A stretch of 64,000 bases of DNA, from the NCBI RefSeq assembly GCF_003345655.1, contig NZ_QQOH01000003.1, positions 1-64,000 of the forward strand, in the 5' to 3' direction. Source of the DNA: Motiliproteus coralliicola. Lineage in GTDB: Bacteria > Pseudomonadota > Gammaproteobacteria > Pseudomonadales > Balneatricaceae. The translations under genes and the position numbers were made by a program. Shown in pieces: positions 1-9,109 of the stretch (the stretch's first letter is position 1; each line of letters begins with the position of its first letter). The notes beneath the pieces are model-generated. The model was not told the origin of the DNA, did no database searches, and saw only the letters and a list, made by a program, of their open reading frames with translations.

Positions 1-142
1 CAACCGGGATCAGGCGGATGCCTGCCGGGGTGAAGATGTCCATTGCGTCCATAAACGCCGAACCCATGATGCCGAAGGCGACGGTAACGTCGTTGGCGAC
101 CATAGTTTCGACAAAGGCTTCGCTAGGAGTCATACGTGCCAT
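1..142 (-). CDS. xsc: Sulfoacetaldehyde acetyltransferase, N-terminal part (cut by window edge)
   Basis: Only the first 47 codons are present; the rest lies before the window. The visible N-terminus (MARMTPSEAFVETMVAND, then VAFGIMGSAF) has the look of the pyrimidine-binding end of thiamine-diphosphate enzymes and matches Xsc as I know it. Xsc converts sulfoacetaldehyde plus phosphate to acetyl phosphate and sulfite in the cytoplasm, the last step of taurine dissimilation. The start is the ATG at 142..140, preceded by AAGGA about seven bases upstream; a second in-frame ATG lies three codons later. tauABC and tpa in the same window support the call. Other acetolactate-synthase-like enzymes cannot be excluded from so short a piece. 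Confidence 0.8.
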   Translation of the reverse strand, partial: MARMTPSEAFVETMVANDVTVAFGIMGSAFMDAMDIFTPAGIRLIPV

Positions 143-778
143 AACTATTTCCTTCTTATCGTTAGAGTTGATGCCGAATCGGCAGCAACCGTTTATTCAG
201 GATCTCAAAGAGTCCACAAGTTAGGCGGCGCAGCCCCCGGGCCTGAGTGGGAGCCACGCCTGAAACTTTCCGCTAGACCGAAGCGCTTCCGATCCCCGCC
301 CCTGCTCCAGACAGCATCGCACCGCATCGAGCCATCCGCTGATGGGTAGATGTGGCGTACGTGGTGGAGAAAGAAACAGAATCAATAGCGAAAGGAGTGC
401 GCATCTGGGCACAGACATGGCGCTGGGTGCAGGCAAACTCAGTTGAGATACCGATCAGCATGTCGCTACTCCTTTCTTATTCTTTTATCAGAAGCAGTTG
501 ATATCAGCCCGGGCAAAAATCAGCGCCCGAACAATCACATCATCGGTCAACCCAGCGACTCGGTGGTGCGGAGTGCTGTGCGGTTAACGTGGGAATAGAA
601 TATTTCGACAGCGTGGGAGCGAGTAGGACCAGTTACCAACGGGCGATTAAGCCAACGGCGATTTGATGTGCAAAAAAGGCTAACTAGCGGATTTTATTGA
701 CAATGGTACAAGACAGCCGACGCAGAGACCGGCCCTGCGTCGAATCGGAACACTCGGTTGGGAATACGAGGGTCAACC
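143..778. other. Non-coding gap upstream of xsc
   Basis: About 640 bases between the xsc start and the end of the cupin regulator, both on the minus strand. It should contain the xsc promoter and leader. Short open frames occur here (for example about 70 codons at 221-436) but they lack a ribosome site and recognisable protein character. I see no convincing hairpin terminator, repeat or RNA gene. Confidence 0.4.
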
Positions 779-1390
779 TTAATAGGGATCGGCCAGCACC
801 CAAACAACTTCGGTTTCCTGGCTCGAAGGATTGCTGACCAGGTGGGGTTCATCGCCGCTGATGGTAAAGCTATCGCCGGCTTGGAGCAGAAACTTCTGTT
901 CACCGATGGTCAGCTCCAGGCTGCCGGACTTCACATAACCGGCCTCTTCACCCTTGCGCTGGCGTGGCTCCTTACCGCCACTGGCACCCGGCTCGAAGGT
1001 GGTCATGATCATCTGCAGCTGGCCGCTCAGTCGCGGTGACAACAACTCTTCACGAATTCCCATACCGGAATAGTTCAAGGTCCGGCGAGAACCGCGGCGG
1101 ACCACGTAGTTCTGCTCGATACTCGGCTCATCATCACTGCCGTGGAAGAACCAGCTGATCTGCACCCCCAGCGCGGTACTGATCGACTGCAGCACCGGAA
1201 TCGGCAGCGCCGACACGCCCCGCTCAACCTGACTCAGGTAACCGACCGACTTATTGACCTTGCCCGACAATTCAACCAGCGAGATCCGCTTCGATTTCCG
1301 CAGATCACGAATCTGGCGCCCAATGCGCAGGTTATCGGGATCCAGTGCCGTTTCCGTTTGGCCGGTGCTTTTCTTGGCTGGGCTGCCCAT
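779..1390 (-). CDS. XRE-family regulator with C-terminal cupin domain
   Basis: A 203-residue DNA-binding regulator. Residues about 22-80 form an XRE/Cro helix-turn-helix (IGRQIRDLRKSKRISLVELS, then VGYLSQVERG). Residues about 120-200 form a cupin barrel with the usual pattern (FEPGASGG, EEAGYVKSGSLEL, LQAGDSF, PHLVSNP). This architecture is common in regulators that sense small ligands such as amines or amino acids (PuuR-like). It lies between xsc and a cluster for methylated-amine or amino-acid metabolism, so it may control one of them; the ligand is unknown. Length is normal for the family. Confidence 0.85.
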   Translation of the reverse strand: MGSPAKKSTGQTETALDPDNLRIGRQIRDLRKSKRISLVELSGKVNKSVGYLSQVERGVSALPIPVLQSISTALGVQISWFFHGSDDEPSIEQNYVVRRGSRRTLNYSGMGIREELLSPRLSGQLQMIMTTFEPGASGGKEPRQRKGEEAGYVKSGSLELTIGEQKFLLQAGDSFTISGDEPHLVSNPSSQETEVVWVLADPY

Positions 1391-1526
1391 AGTGCAAGTT
1401 ACCGCTGATCAATAGGTTGGGAATCTGCGGATTCTACCACAAGCCTGCTCTGAAGCATCATTGAGGTGAAATCTGGCAATCAAATTTCATCACTGCCTTT
1501 CACCTCAACATCGCACTTCAAGCCGA

Positions 1527-2054
1527 TCAGCCGGCTTCGGCGATCTCAACGATCAGATTTGGCGCCAGGGTTTCCAACCGGCTCTGCAAGGTATCCAGGT
1601 CAACCGCCTGGGGCGCCCACAGATCGGCGCTGGCCTTAAAGATCATCTCGGCCGACATCGGCGCGCTGCTAACCGCCGTATCCAGCTGCTCCACATTGAT
1701 CCCCTCGGCACGCAAGGCGCTCAGGGCCCGACTCAACAGCGCCGGCTCGTCATGACCGATCAACGACAGCGCCAAGGTCACACCCGGCTCGGTTGGCTCG
1801 GTACGCTCGCCGTCCAGGCCACTCTCGATCACCACCTTCAGCCCCTGGGTTTCCAGCTGGTTCAGGGTCTCAACCAGCTCATCGCGCAGACGGCTCGCCA
1901 CCCGAATTTTCAGAATACCGGCAAAGCAGCCCCCCAAGCGGGACATGCTGCTCTGCTCCCAGTTGGCGTCGTAACCGACCAGCGCCTGGGAAACCTGCTC
2001 CACCAGACCGGGCTTGTCCGGTCCCACCAAGGTCAAAACCAAAGATTCATTCAT
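1527..2054 (-). CDS. Tandem ACT-domain protein, GcvR-like
   Basis: A 175-residue protein with two ACT domains. The first begins at once (MNESLVLTLVGPDKPGLVEQ) and the second near residue 90 (VTLALSLIGHDEPALLSRAL). This is the layout of GcvR, the glycine cleavage repressor accessory protein, which works by protein contact with GcvA rather than by binding DNA. Two GcvA-like LysR regulators lie 4-6 kb away, which fits. The chosen ATG has AAGGAG eight bases upstream; a GTG three codons earlier would overlap that ribosome site. It is the last gene of the minus-strand run beginning near 6380. Confidence 0.75.
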   Translation of the reverse strand: MNESLVLTLVGPDKPGLVEQVSQALVGYDANWEQSSMSRLGGCFAGILKIRVASRLRDELVETLNQLETQGLKVVIESGLDGERTEPTEPGVTLALSLIGHDEPALLSRALSALRAEGINVEQLDTAVSSAPMSAEMIFKASADLWAPQAVDLDTLQSRLETLAPNLIVEIAEAG

Positions 2055-2130
2055 ACGGATCACTCCTTATCGATGGCGCATCACGGACTCGCCGTGATCC
2101 GCCATGGGATTCTTCAAGGTCTTGCCAACC

Positions 2131-2601
2131 TCAGTTAGCGCTCAATCGGACCGAAGCCGAACTCTCAGGCTGTCCAGCGGCCAGCAGCGTCGCCAGCGCA
2201 TCGACGCCGGCCTGGGCCACCAGCTCATCCTGATCCGGGGTACCGGAACTGCAGCCAACGCCACCAACAACCTGACCATCGACAAACAGCGGCAGGCCAC
2301 CGGGCACGATCGAGAATCGGCCCTGGTTGCTGGTATTGATTCCGAATGCCGGCTTACCCGGCACGCTGACCTCGCCATAAGCGCGGGTCGATTTGCGCGC
2401 CGCCGAGGCGGTGAAGGACTTGCCGATCGAGATATCGATGCTGGTCACCCGGCCGTTATCCATCCGCTTGAACAGGATCAGGTGGCCACCGTCGTCGGTG
2501 ATGGCGATATCCATATCCACCTCGATCTCCTCGGCCTTACGAATACAGGCCTGCATGATGATCTCGGCATCCGACAGCGTCAGTTTGGGCATCATCTTCA
2601 T
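2131..2601 (-). CDS. GlcG/HbpS family protein (DUF336)
   Basis: A 156-residue protein of the GlcG/HbpS (DUF336) family. Typical features are the N-terminal LTLSDAEIIMQACIRKAEEI, the segment AITDDGGHLILFKRMD, and the glycine-rich end VVGGVGCSSGTPDQDE. Members include heme-binding HbpS and GlcG of the glycolate locus; most have no defined reaction and are often found next to oxidoreductases. The start has GGAGGAATTCCC directly before ATG. It starts 15 bases downstream of the class V aminotransferase stop, so they are probably co-transcribed. Heme binding here is only a family inference. Confidence 0.8.
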   Translation of the reverse strand: MKMMPKLTLSDAEIIMQACIRKAEEIEVDMDIAITDDGGHLILFKRMDNGRVTSIDISIGKSFTASAARKSTRAYGEVSVPGKPAFGINTSNQGRFSIVPGGLPLFVDGQVVGGVGCSSGTPDQDELVAQAGVDALATLLAAGQPESSASVRLSAN

Positions 2602-2616
2602 GGGAATTCCTCCGAC

Positions 2617-3762
2617 TCAGATATGCTTGTAGTCGAGCAGAATTCGGTTCAGCGCCCGGCCGAAAGTGGCGGCAGCGCAATCCACATCGTGCAGCTTATC
2701 CAGTCCAAACAGGCCGATCCGGAAGGTTTGGAAACCCTCGGGCTCGTCGCACTGCAGCGGTACACCGGCAGCGATCTGAACCCCACGCACGGCAAATTTG
2801 GAACCATTGGAAATACCACTGTCGCTGGTGTAGCTGACCACCACACCCGGCGCCTGGAAGCCCTCGGCCGCGACGCTGGCAAAGCCGTTCTGCACCAGCA
2901 GCTCGCGCACTTTCTCGCCCAATTCCAGCTGACGCTTACGCACCGTTTCGAAGCCGAACTGCTCGGTCTCCTTCATCACCTGATAGAACTTCGCCAACCC
3001 GTCGGTGGGCATGGTGGCGTGGTAGGCGTGGCCACCCTGCTCGTAGGTTTCCATGATCTGCAGCCACTTTTTCAGATCGCAGGCAAAGCTGCTGCTCTGG
3101 GTGTTGTCGATGCGATCACGGGCCAGCGGACTGAGCATCACCAGTGCACAACAGGGTGAGCCGCTCCAGCCTTTTTGCGGTGCGCTGAGCAGCACGTCGA
3201 CCCCAGTCGCTTCCATATCGACCCAGATGGTGCCCGAGGCGATACAGTCGAGTACGAACATGCCGCCCACCTCGTGGACCGCATCGGCCACCGCGCGCAG
3301 GTAGTCATCGGGCAGCATCATGCCCGAGGCAGTTTCCACGTGGGGCGCGAAGACCAGTGACGGCTTCTCTTCGCGGATCTTGGCCACTACCTCGTCGATC
3401 GGTGCCGGTGCAAAGGGCGCGTTAACGGACGAATCGGTCTGACGGGCTTTCAGTACGGTATGGGATTGGGGGATCTTGCCGGCGTCGAAGATCTGGCTCC
3501 AACGGAAGCTGAACCAACCGTTGCGGATCACCAGACAATGCTTGTCGGTGGCGAACTGGCGCGCCACGGCCTCCATCCCGAAGGTTCCGCTGCCCGGAAC
3601 GACCGCTACGGAGTGGGCGTTATAGACCGACTTCAGTGTGGTTGAGATTCCCTTCATCACATCCTGGAAGGCAACCGACATATGGTTGAGGGAACGATCC
3701 GTGTAGACCACGGAGTACTCAAGCAATCCTTTATTATCTGCAGAGCATGAATCTTTAGGCAT
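2617..3762 (-). CDS. Class V aminotransferase (alanine-glyoxylate type)
   Basis: A 381-residue fold-type I PLP enzyme. The N-terminal VVPGSGTFGMEAVARQF is the cofactor phosphate region, VLDCIASGTIW holds the ring-stacking Asp, and the Schiff-base Lys is in SAPQKGWSG. This pattern is typical of serine-pyruvate, alanine-glyoxylate and related aminotransferases. The start chosen is the second candidate (ATG at 3762), with GAGG six to seven bases upstream; a GTG three codons earlier is less well placed. Downstream of a DMGDH-like enzyme that would yield sarcosine or glycine, it could move an amino group to or from glyoxylate or pyruvate. The true substrate is unknown. Confidence 0.8.
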   Translation of the reverse strand: MPKDSCSADNKGLLEYSVVYTDRSLNHMSVAFQDVMKGISTTLKSVYNAHSVAVVPGSGTFGMEAVARQFATDKHCLVIRNGWFSFRWSQIFDAGKIPQSHTVLKARQTDSSVNAPFAPAPIDEVVAKIREEKPSLVFAPHVETASGMMLPDDYLRAVADAVHEVGGMFVLDCIASGTIWVDMEATGVDVLLSAPQKGWSGSPCCALVMLSPLARDRIDNTQSSSFACDLKKWLQIMETYEQGGHAYHATMPTDGLAKFYQVMKETEQFGFETVRKRQLELGEKVRELLVQNGFASVAAEGFQAPGVVVSYTSDSGISNGSKFAVRGVQIAAGVPLQCDEPEGFQTFRIGLFGLDKLHDVDCAAATFGRALNRILLDYKHI

Positions 3763-3878
3763 GATTTGCACCTCAGTGAAATTTATATTTATTTTTTCAT
3801 TAATCTAAGGATTATCCGTTCGAATAGCAAGCCGCTATCGAACAAATTTTCGCCAGCAAAATTACAGCGTTTATAGGG

Positions 3879-3904
3879 AAAAAAGGCCCGGGCGAGGCCG
3901 GGCC
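3879..3904 (-). terminator. Rho-independent terminator after the DMGDH-like gene
   Basis: On the minus strand GGCCCGG and CCGGGCC arms close a six-base loop and are followed by a run of six T. It lies about 40 bases past the stop codon of the 812-residue oxidoreductase, so that gene may be terminated separately from the aminotransferase below it. Confidence 0.75.
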
Positions 3905-3941
3905 AACCGAGTACGGAGCTACTCAGATTTGGGGTAACTAA

Positions 3942-6380
3942 TTAGTTATTGGATTTCAGGCGTTCACCCTTGGCGTCGTAGACACAGCCTTTGGTGACCT
4001 TGACCGGATAGGTCTTGCCCAGCACCTTCACACTCAATTCGGACTGCGCTTGCGCAGCCAGGGCTTCCACGTCGACATAGGCCAGCGCCAGGCTCTTCTG
4101 GACCCGGTGGCCGTAGCCGCCGGAGGCAACCTGACCGACCAGCTTATCGCCCTGGTAGACCGGCTCCATATGGATCGCATCGACGTCGGTGGAGTCGACC
4201 TCCAACAGCACCATTTTCTGCTTCACGCCGTCCTGCTTCTGCTGCTTCAGCGCATCGCGCCCTTCAAACTCGCCCTTGTCGAGCTTGGCAAAGAAGCCGA
4301 GGTTGCTTTCCAGCAGGGTGAACTCGTGGGTCAGGTCGTGGCCCCACATCGGGTAGCCCTTTTCCAGTCGCATCGAATCCAGCGCCCGCATGCCGAAATC
4401 GCTGATGCTGTAAGCCTGACCGGCCTCCATCAGGGCATCGTAGAGCGCCAGCTGATGCTCGATCGGGTGATGCAGTTCCCAGCCCAGTTCACCGACGAAG
4501 TTCATCCGCAGAGCCCGCAGCTTGATGCCGGCAACGCTGATCTCCTGGCCGCTAAACCAGGGGAAGCCGTCGTTGCTCAGATCCGCATCGGTCAACTGGC
4601 TCAGCACCTTGCGGGCCTGGGGCCCGGCCAGTACCAGCGTGCCCCACTGTTGGGTGGTGTTGGTCAGCTTGACCGAATCATCCTTCGGCAACCGTTGGGT
4701 CAGCCAATCCTCGATCATCAGCTCGGCCACCGCCGGCGCCATCAGGTAGTAGTCGCCACTCTCTAGCCGGGTGACGGAGAACTCCCAGGCCACCCCGCCG
4801 TCTTGGGTCAACGGATGCGCCAGCGCCACGCCGCCCGCCTCCAGCGGAATCCGATTCGGGGAGATCGATTCCAGGTAGGCGTGGGCGCCGGGGCCGGACA
4901 CCTCAAACTTGGTGAACGGCGACAGATCCAGCACCCCGACGTTGTTCTGCACATTCAGACATTCGGCCGCCACCGGCTCGAACCAGTTGCCGCGACGGAA
5001 GCTGTGACGCTCCTTGGGCTCCATCCCTTCCGGCGCAAACCAGGCCGGACGTTCCCAGCCAAAGTAAGCACCGAAGACGGCATTCTTATCGGCGTGGCGC
5101 TCATAGACCGGGGCTTTCTTCTGACCGCGAACCGCCGGACGCATCGCGTACTCGTGGGGGAAGCCGAGCTGGTATTCGTTGGCGTAAACCTCGGTGCCCT
5201 TGGCGACACAGAAATCGTTGTCGGCGTAGTCACCGAAACGGCGCGGATCGAGTTCCCACAGATCCAACTCAGGATGACCGTTGACGATCCACTGGGCCAT
5301 AAAGTGTCCCGCACCGCCGCCCTGGACGATGCCGAAGTTAAAGCCGGTACAGACAAAGTAGTTCTCATAGCCGTGGACCGGACCGATCAGCGGATGGCCG
5401 TCCGGGGTATAGGTGATCGGGCCGTTGACCACTGTCTTGATGCCGGCCTGAGTCAGGATATCGACCTGCTCCATCGCGGTGCACATGATCTCCTCGATCC
5501 GATCCAGATCCGGTTGCAGCAGCTCCTGACCGAACGCCTTCGGCACCCCGTCGGTCGCCCAGGGAATCCCTCCCTTCTCGTACGGACCGAGGATCATACC
5601 CTTGCCTTCCTGGCGCAGGTAATAAGACACGTCCGGATCACGCAGCATCGGCACCATAGTGTCGCGCTCTTCCAACGCCGGGATATTGTCGGTGACGACG
5701 AACTGGTGCTCCATCGAGTTCATCGGCAAACGGTGGCCGATCATCTCGGCGATCTCGTTGGCACGGAAACCACCAGCGTTGACGATAATACGGGCATCGA
5801 TCACCCCTTTGGCGGTGGTCACCTTCCAACGTCTATCCGGCGTCTGCTCCACCGCCGAGACCGGGTTATTACGGACAATGGTCGCGCCACCGGCGCGGGC
5901 ACCGGCGGCCATCGCGTTGGTCACACTGGTGGGGTCGATATGACCATCGGCCGGGTCCCAGAGGCCACCCAACAGACCAGTGGTATCGAGGAACGGGTAC
6001 AGCTCTTTCAGACGATCGTTATCGATCATCTCCAGCTCCAGGCCGGCCAGTTCGGACATCGCCACAACGCGCTCGAACTCGTCCATTCGATCCTGGGTAT
6101 GGGCCAGACGTACCGCACCGGTCATATGGTGATCCACCGGCTGGCCGGTCTCCTCCTGCAGCCGGGCGTACAGCGCGATACTGTACTGCTGCAGCTTCAT
6201 CACGTTGTAGCTGTTGCTGAAGTGCGGCAGGTTGCCCGCGGCGTGCCAGGTTGATCCCGAGGTCAGCTCCAACTTCTCCGTCAGCATCACATCGCTCCAC
6301 CCCATCTTGGTTAGGTGGTAGAGGGTACTGACGCCTGCAATGCCGCCACCGATGATCAATACGTCTGTTTTGGTTTTCAT
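3942..6380 (-). CDS. FAD-dependent dimethylglycine/sarcosine dehydrogenase-like protein with GcvT domain
   Basis: An 812-residue two-part enzyme. The N-terminal half is a DAO-type FAD domain (DVLIIGGGIAGVSTLYHL) with TSGSTWHAAG, whose His matches the covalent flavin site of mammalian DMGDH. The C-terminal half, from about residue 430, is a GcvT-like folate-binding domain (VGVLDLSPFTKFEVSG, GELGWELHHP). Such enzymes oxidatively demethylate N-methyl amines and pass the carbon to tetrahydrofolate. The start is ATG at 6380 with AGGAT upstream; a TTG six codons earlier is less likely. It is related to the 24421-26868 enzyme but not identical, so the two probably use different N-methyl substrates (dimethylglycine, sarcosine or another). 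It is divergent from two LysR genes. Confidence 0.85.
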   Translation of the reverse strand: MKTKTDVLIIGGGIAGVSTLYHLTKMGWSDVMLTEKLELTSGSTWHAAGNLPHFSNSYNVMKLQQYSIALYARLQEETGQPVDHHMTGAVRLAHTQDRMDEFERVVAMSELAGLELEMIDNDRLKELYPFLDTTGLLGGLWDPADGHIDPTSVTNAMAAGARAGGATIVRNNPVSAVEQTPDRRWKVTTAKGVIDARIIVNAGGFRANEIAEMIGHRLPMNSMEHQFVVTDNIPALEERDTMVPMLRDPDVSYYLRQEGKGMILGPYEKGGIPWATDGVPKAFGQELLQPDLDRIEEIMCTAMEQVDILTQAGIKTVVNGPITYTPDGHPLIGPVHGYENYFVCTGFNFGIVQGGGAGHFMAQWIVNGHPELDLWELDPRRFGDYADNDFCVAKGTEVYANEYQLGFPHEYAMRPAVRGQKKAPVYERHADKNAVFGAYFGWERPAWFAPEGMEPKERHSFRRGNWFEPVAAECLNVQNNVGVLDLSPFTKFEVSGPGAHAYLESISPNRIPLEAGGVALAHPLTQDGGVAWEFSVTRLESGDYYLMAPAVAELMIEDWLTQRLPKDDSVKLTNTTQQWGTLVLAGPQARKVLSQLTDADLSNDGFPWFSGQEISVAGIKLRALRMNFVGELGWELHHPIEHQLALYDALMEAGQAYSISDFGMRALDSMRLEKGYPMWGHDLTHEFTLLESNLGFFAKLDKGEFEGRDALKQQKQDGVKQKMVLLEVDSTDVDAIHMEPVYQGDKLVGQVASGGYGHRVQKSLALAYVDVEALAAQAQSELSVKVLGKTYPVKVTKGCVYDAKGERLKSNN

Positions 6381-6683
6381 TATTCTTATCCTGTGCAATC
6401 ACTGAAGAACGAACCGCAGGGGAGGAAGGCCCACCGGGTACCTGTTGAATAGCGATGATTCGATGGTAGGGAGATGTTCGGATCGCAACAAACGATAAAT
6501 TATCGACAAAACAATAAGCACAGCTTATGCAAATATCGTATGCTCAGTGACAGGCTAACAATCAAACTTCAGATCGATGGAATCAGCAGAAGCGAAGATC
6601 GACTAAAAATAGCGACAGATAAGCGCTTCTAAGCGAAAGTTCGGCCCGGTTCCAACCGACACCAACGGCGCAGAGAGATCCCG
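6381..6683. promoter_or_regulatory. Divergent promoter region with two palindromes
   Basis: About 300 bases between the divergent DMGDH-like gene and lysR gene. It contains CGATAA-A-TTATCG (6493-6505) and TAAGC-ACA-GCTTA (6514-6526), close together on the oxidoreductase side. Spacing and position suit LysR-type operators, and the region is AT-rich enough to hold both promoters. No footprint evidence; the assignment is inferred from position and symmetry. Confidence 0.45.
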
Positions 6684-7595
6684 ATGGATAAACTGTTGAC
6701 CAGCAACATCCAGCTAAACTGGCTGCGGACCTTCGAAGCGGTGGGTCGCCAACTGAGCTTTACCCACGCCGGTCGTGAGCTGAACATGAGCCAATCGGCG
6801 GTCAGTCAGCAGGTGCAGCTGCTCGAACACCATCTAGACCAGCAGCTGTTTCGCCGTGCCAACCGCACCATCCAGCTGACCGATGCCGGTCGCGCCTTCC
6901 TGCCGCTGGTGCAGGAGGCGATGCGCCAGCTCAACAGCGGTGCGGCGCAGATATTCTCGCCGCTAAACAAGGCGGTGGTCGAGGTCAACGTCAACACCGC
7001 CTTCGGGGTGCTCTGGCTGGCACCACGACTGCAACGCTTCCACGCCATTTACCCGCAGATCTCGATCCGCCAGCTGGGAACCAACTGGGCCACCGACTTT
7101 GATATCTCCACCGCCGAGCTGGAGATCCGCTTCGGACCCGGCAACTGGACCGGCTTCGACGCCCACACCCTGGTCACCCCGCGCCTGCGTCCCTACTGCT
7201 CGATCGCCAACGCCAAGCGGATTCGCCAACCGGCCGATCTGGAGGGCTTTGCGCTGCTGGACGTGCTGGGTACCCCGCAGGGTTGGGACCGCTGGCTCGA
7301 GAGCCATCAGCTGGATTCACTCAAAGCCCAACCGCGTCAGTATATGGACAGCTACGCCACCGCCGCGTCGATGGCCGCCAACGGCTTCGGCGTCTGCCTG
7401 CTCTATGAAGACCTGATGCAGGAGGGGATGCTGTCGAAACAGCTCAGCTCGCCGCTGCGTCAGGGTATCGACTCCGATGCCAGCTACTATCTGTGCTACC
7501 AGAGTGACAAGGCGCTCTCCGCCGCTGCCGGTATCTTCAAAGACTGGCTGCTGATGGAAGCAGGGATCAAGCCAGCGGCAGGATCAACGCAATGA
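6684..7595 (+). CDS. LysR-family regulator, GcvA-like
   Basis: A 303-residue LysR regulator. Residues about 9-68 form the winged helix-turn-helix (LNWLRTFEAVGRQLSFTHAG, then QSAVSQQVQLLEHHLDQQLF). The remainder is a substrate-binding effector domain of the GcvA type (VEVNVNTAFGVLWLAPRLQRF). It is transcribed away from the DMGDH-like gene and overlaps the next lysR gene by four bases (ATGA), so the two are translationally coupled. Likely target: the divergent amine operon. The effector is unknown; glycine or an N-methylglycine would be reasonable given the context. Confidence 0.9.
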   Translation: MDKLLTSNIQLNWLRTFEAVGRQLSFTHAGRELNMSQSAVSQQVQLLEHHLDQQLFRRANRTIQLTDAGRAFLPLVQEAMRQLNSGAAQIFSPLNKAVVEVNVNTAFGVLWLAPRLQRFHAIYPQISIRQLGTNWATDFDISTAELEIRFGPGNWTGFDAHTLVTPRLRPYCSIANAKRIRQPADLEGFALLDVLGTPQGWDRWLESHQLDSLKAQPRQYMDSYATAASMAANGFGVCLLYEDLMQEGMLSKQLSSPLRQGIDSDASYYLCYQSDKALSAAAGIFKDWLLMEAGIKPAAGSTQ

Positions 7596-8500
7596 AACGA
7601 CATATCCCTGCATTACGCGCACTCCGGGCCTTCGAGGCCACCGCCCGCCACCTCAGCTTCCAGCAGGCGGCCCAGGAACTGAACGTGACCCACTCGGCCA
7701 TCAGTCACCAGATCAAAAAGCTGGAGGAGGAGCTGGGCAAACCGCTATTTGACCGACTCGGACGCAGTATCGCCCTGACCGACGAGGGCCAACGCTACTT
7801 CACCCATATCCACGCCGCACTGGCGCAGATTGAGGCCAGCACCCAATCGATCTTCGGCGAGCCGGATCAGGGTGAGCTGACCGTGCAGGTCTATCTGGGA
7901 ATCGCCTCCCGCTGGCTGGTGCAGCGGCTGGGACAGTTTCGCCAGCAGTACCCCCGCATCCGAATCGAGCTGCACAGCTCCTTCTCCGGCTGGGACTTTG
8001 AGCCCTACGCCGCTGACCTCGGCGTCACCTACTGCGAGCGCCCCGAAACCGGCCTGAGTTATCAGAAACTGTTCAAGGGCACCCTGATCCCGGTCTGCAG
8101 CCCGTCGCTGTTCGCCGAGGGGGAAACCCCGACGCTGGAAAGCCTGAGCCAAAAGCCGTTTCTGCGAATCACCGAATCGCCCCGCAACCTCGCCACCTGG
8201 CTGCGAGCCCAGGGACTGCAAGAGGAACAGCTAGAGATCGCCAGCGAGCACGACAACCACCAACTGGCGCTGGAAGCGGCCATCGCCGGTGAAGGCGTCG
8301 CCATCGTCCATTCGTTCTTCGCCTGCGGCGATCTGGCCAACAACAACCTGATCATCCCGATCGATCGTCCGGTACCGGAAATCGGCGCCTGGTACCTGGT
8401 TCAACCCAAGCGCAACCTGTCGGACTCCAAGATCAATCTGTTCGGCAACTGGTTCCGTAGCCAGCTGGATGCGGATCCTTACCTGCAGCGGAGTTTGTGA
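7592..8500 (+). CDS. Second LysR-family regulator, GcvA-like
   Basis: A 302-residue paralogue of the preceding regulator. The helix-turn-helix lies at residues about 6-66 (ALRALRAFEATARHLSFQQA, then HSAISHQIKKLEEELGKPLF), followed by the effector domain (LTVQVYLGIASRWLVQRLGQ). The start codon overlaps the stop of the first gene in ATGA. Tandem GcvA-like pairs are unusual: one copy normally suffices, so heteromeric or sequential control of the divergent enzyme operon is possible. No other function can be read from the sequence. Confidence 0.9.
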   Translation: MKRHIPALRALRAFEATARHLSFQQAAQELNVTHSAISHQIKKLEEELGKPLFDRLGRSIALTDEGQRYFTHIHAALAQIEASTQSIFGEPDQGELTVQVYLGIASRWLVQRLGQFRQQYPRIRIELHSSFSGWDFEPYAADLGVTYCERPETGLSYQKLFKGTLIPVCSPSLFAEGETPTLESLSQKPFLRITESPRNLATWLRAQGLQEEQLEIASEHDNHQLALEAAIAGEGVAIVHSFFACGDLANNNLIIPIDRPVPEIGAWYLVQPKRNLSDSKINLFGNWFRSQLDADPYLQRSL

Positions 8501-9109
8501 CGGCCGATCGTTTCAGCTTGTAACCTAACGGTTATTCGCAACCTGCTGAAGACAGTTTTCGGAACCAAGCGGTCATTCGGAAAGATTGTGGTTAGCAGGG
8601 CAGCACTTGGGCAGAAGAGGACACGAATGCAAAGCTAAACGGTGCGCATTAGCGCGTCCTTACTTGAGCGCCTTTTTTGCTGCTTGTGTGGTCAAGTAAA
8701 TGCCTTGGCTTCAGGCCGTCAGGAGTGCTCTTCTGAGAATTACTTCATGCGCATAGGTGGTTGTCACACTTGAGAGTTGAATTCGTTACTCACTGCTTCA
8801 GCAGTTGAGTGGCTTTTTTTTGGCGTTCAATTCATGTTCGTCTATATTTTAGTCAATGCATGATTTTGCTACCGCTTCATTCATTACTTTTATTTACTGA
8901 GTAGAGACACGGATTATGTCTGCAAATACTATCAGTATCTTGTCTAAAAATTATTTCCTTCCTATCAACCCATCAACAGCGCCTCAGGTAAAATTAGAGT
9001 CGCCCCTATAGCTCTTATCGGTAATTTCCAAGACTCTCTGCACTAGTATTGTCAAACCGACAGACACGCCGTATTGCGGAACAAGAATAACCATAAAAAG
9101 GATAAGGAT
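8501..9109. other. Non-coding gap between lysR pair and AT-rich island
   Basis: About 600 bases with falling GC towards the right, marking the change to the AT-rich island. It holds the terminator at 8788-8821 and a loose inverted repeat (ACTTGA at about 8672, TCAAGT at about 8692). No open frame with a ribosome site and no RNA gene is recognised. Confidence 0.4.
8788..8821 (+). terminator. Rho-independent terminator
   Basis: ACTCACTGC and GCAGTTGAGT pair around a TTCA loop with one bulged T, then GGC and a run of eight T. It lies about 290 bases after the second lysR gene, far for that gene, so an unrecognised transcript in the gap could also use it. Confidence 0.7.

Noticed and set aside
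221-461. Short minus-strand frames upstream of xsc
   Set aside because: No ribosome site, unlike any protein I know, and overlapping each other in different frames.
4803-6254. 483-codon plus-strand frame
   Set aside because: Shadow of the DMGDH-like gene; composition biased, no domain.
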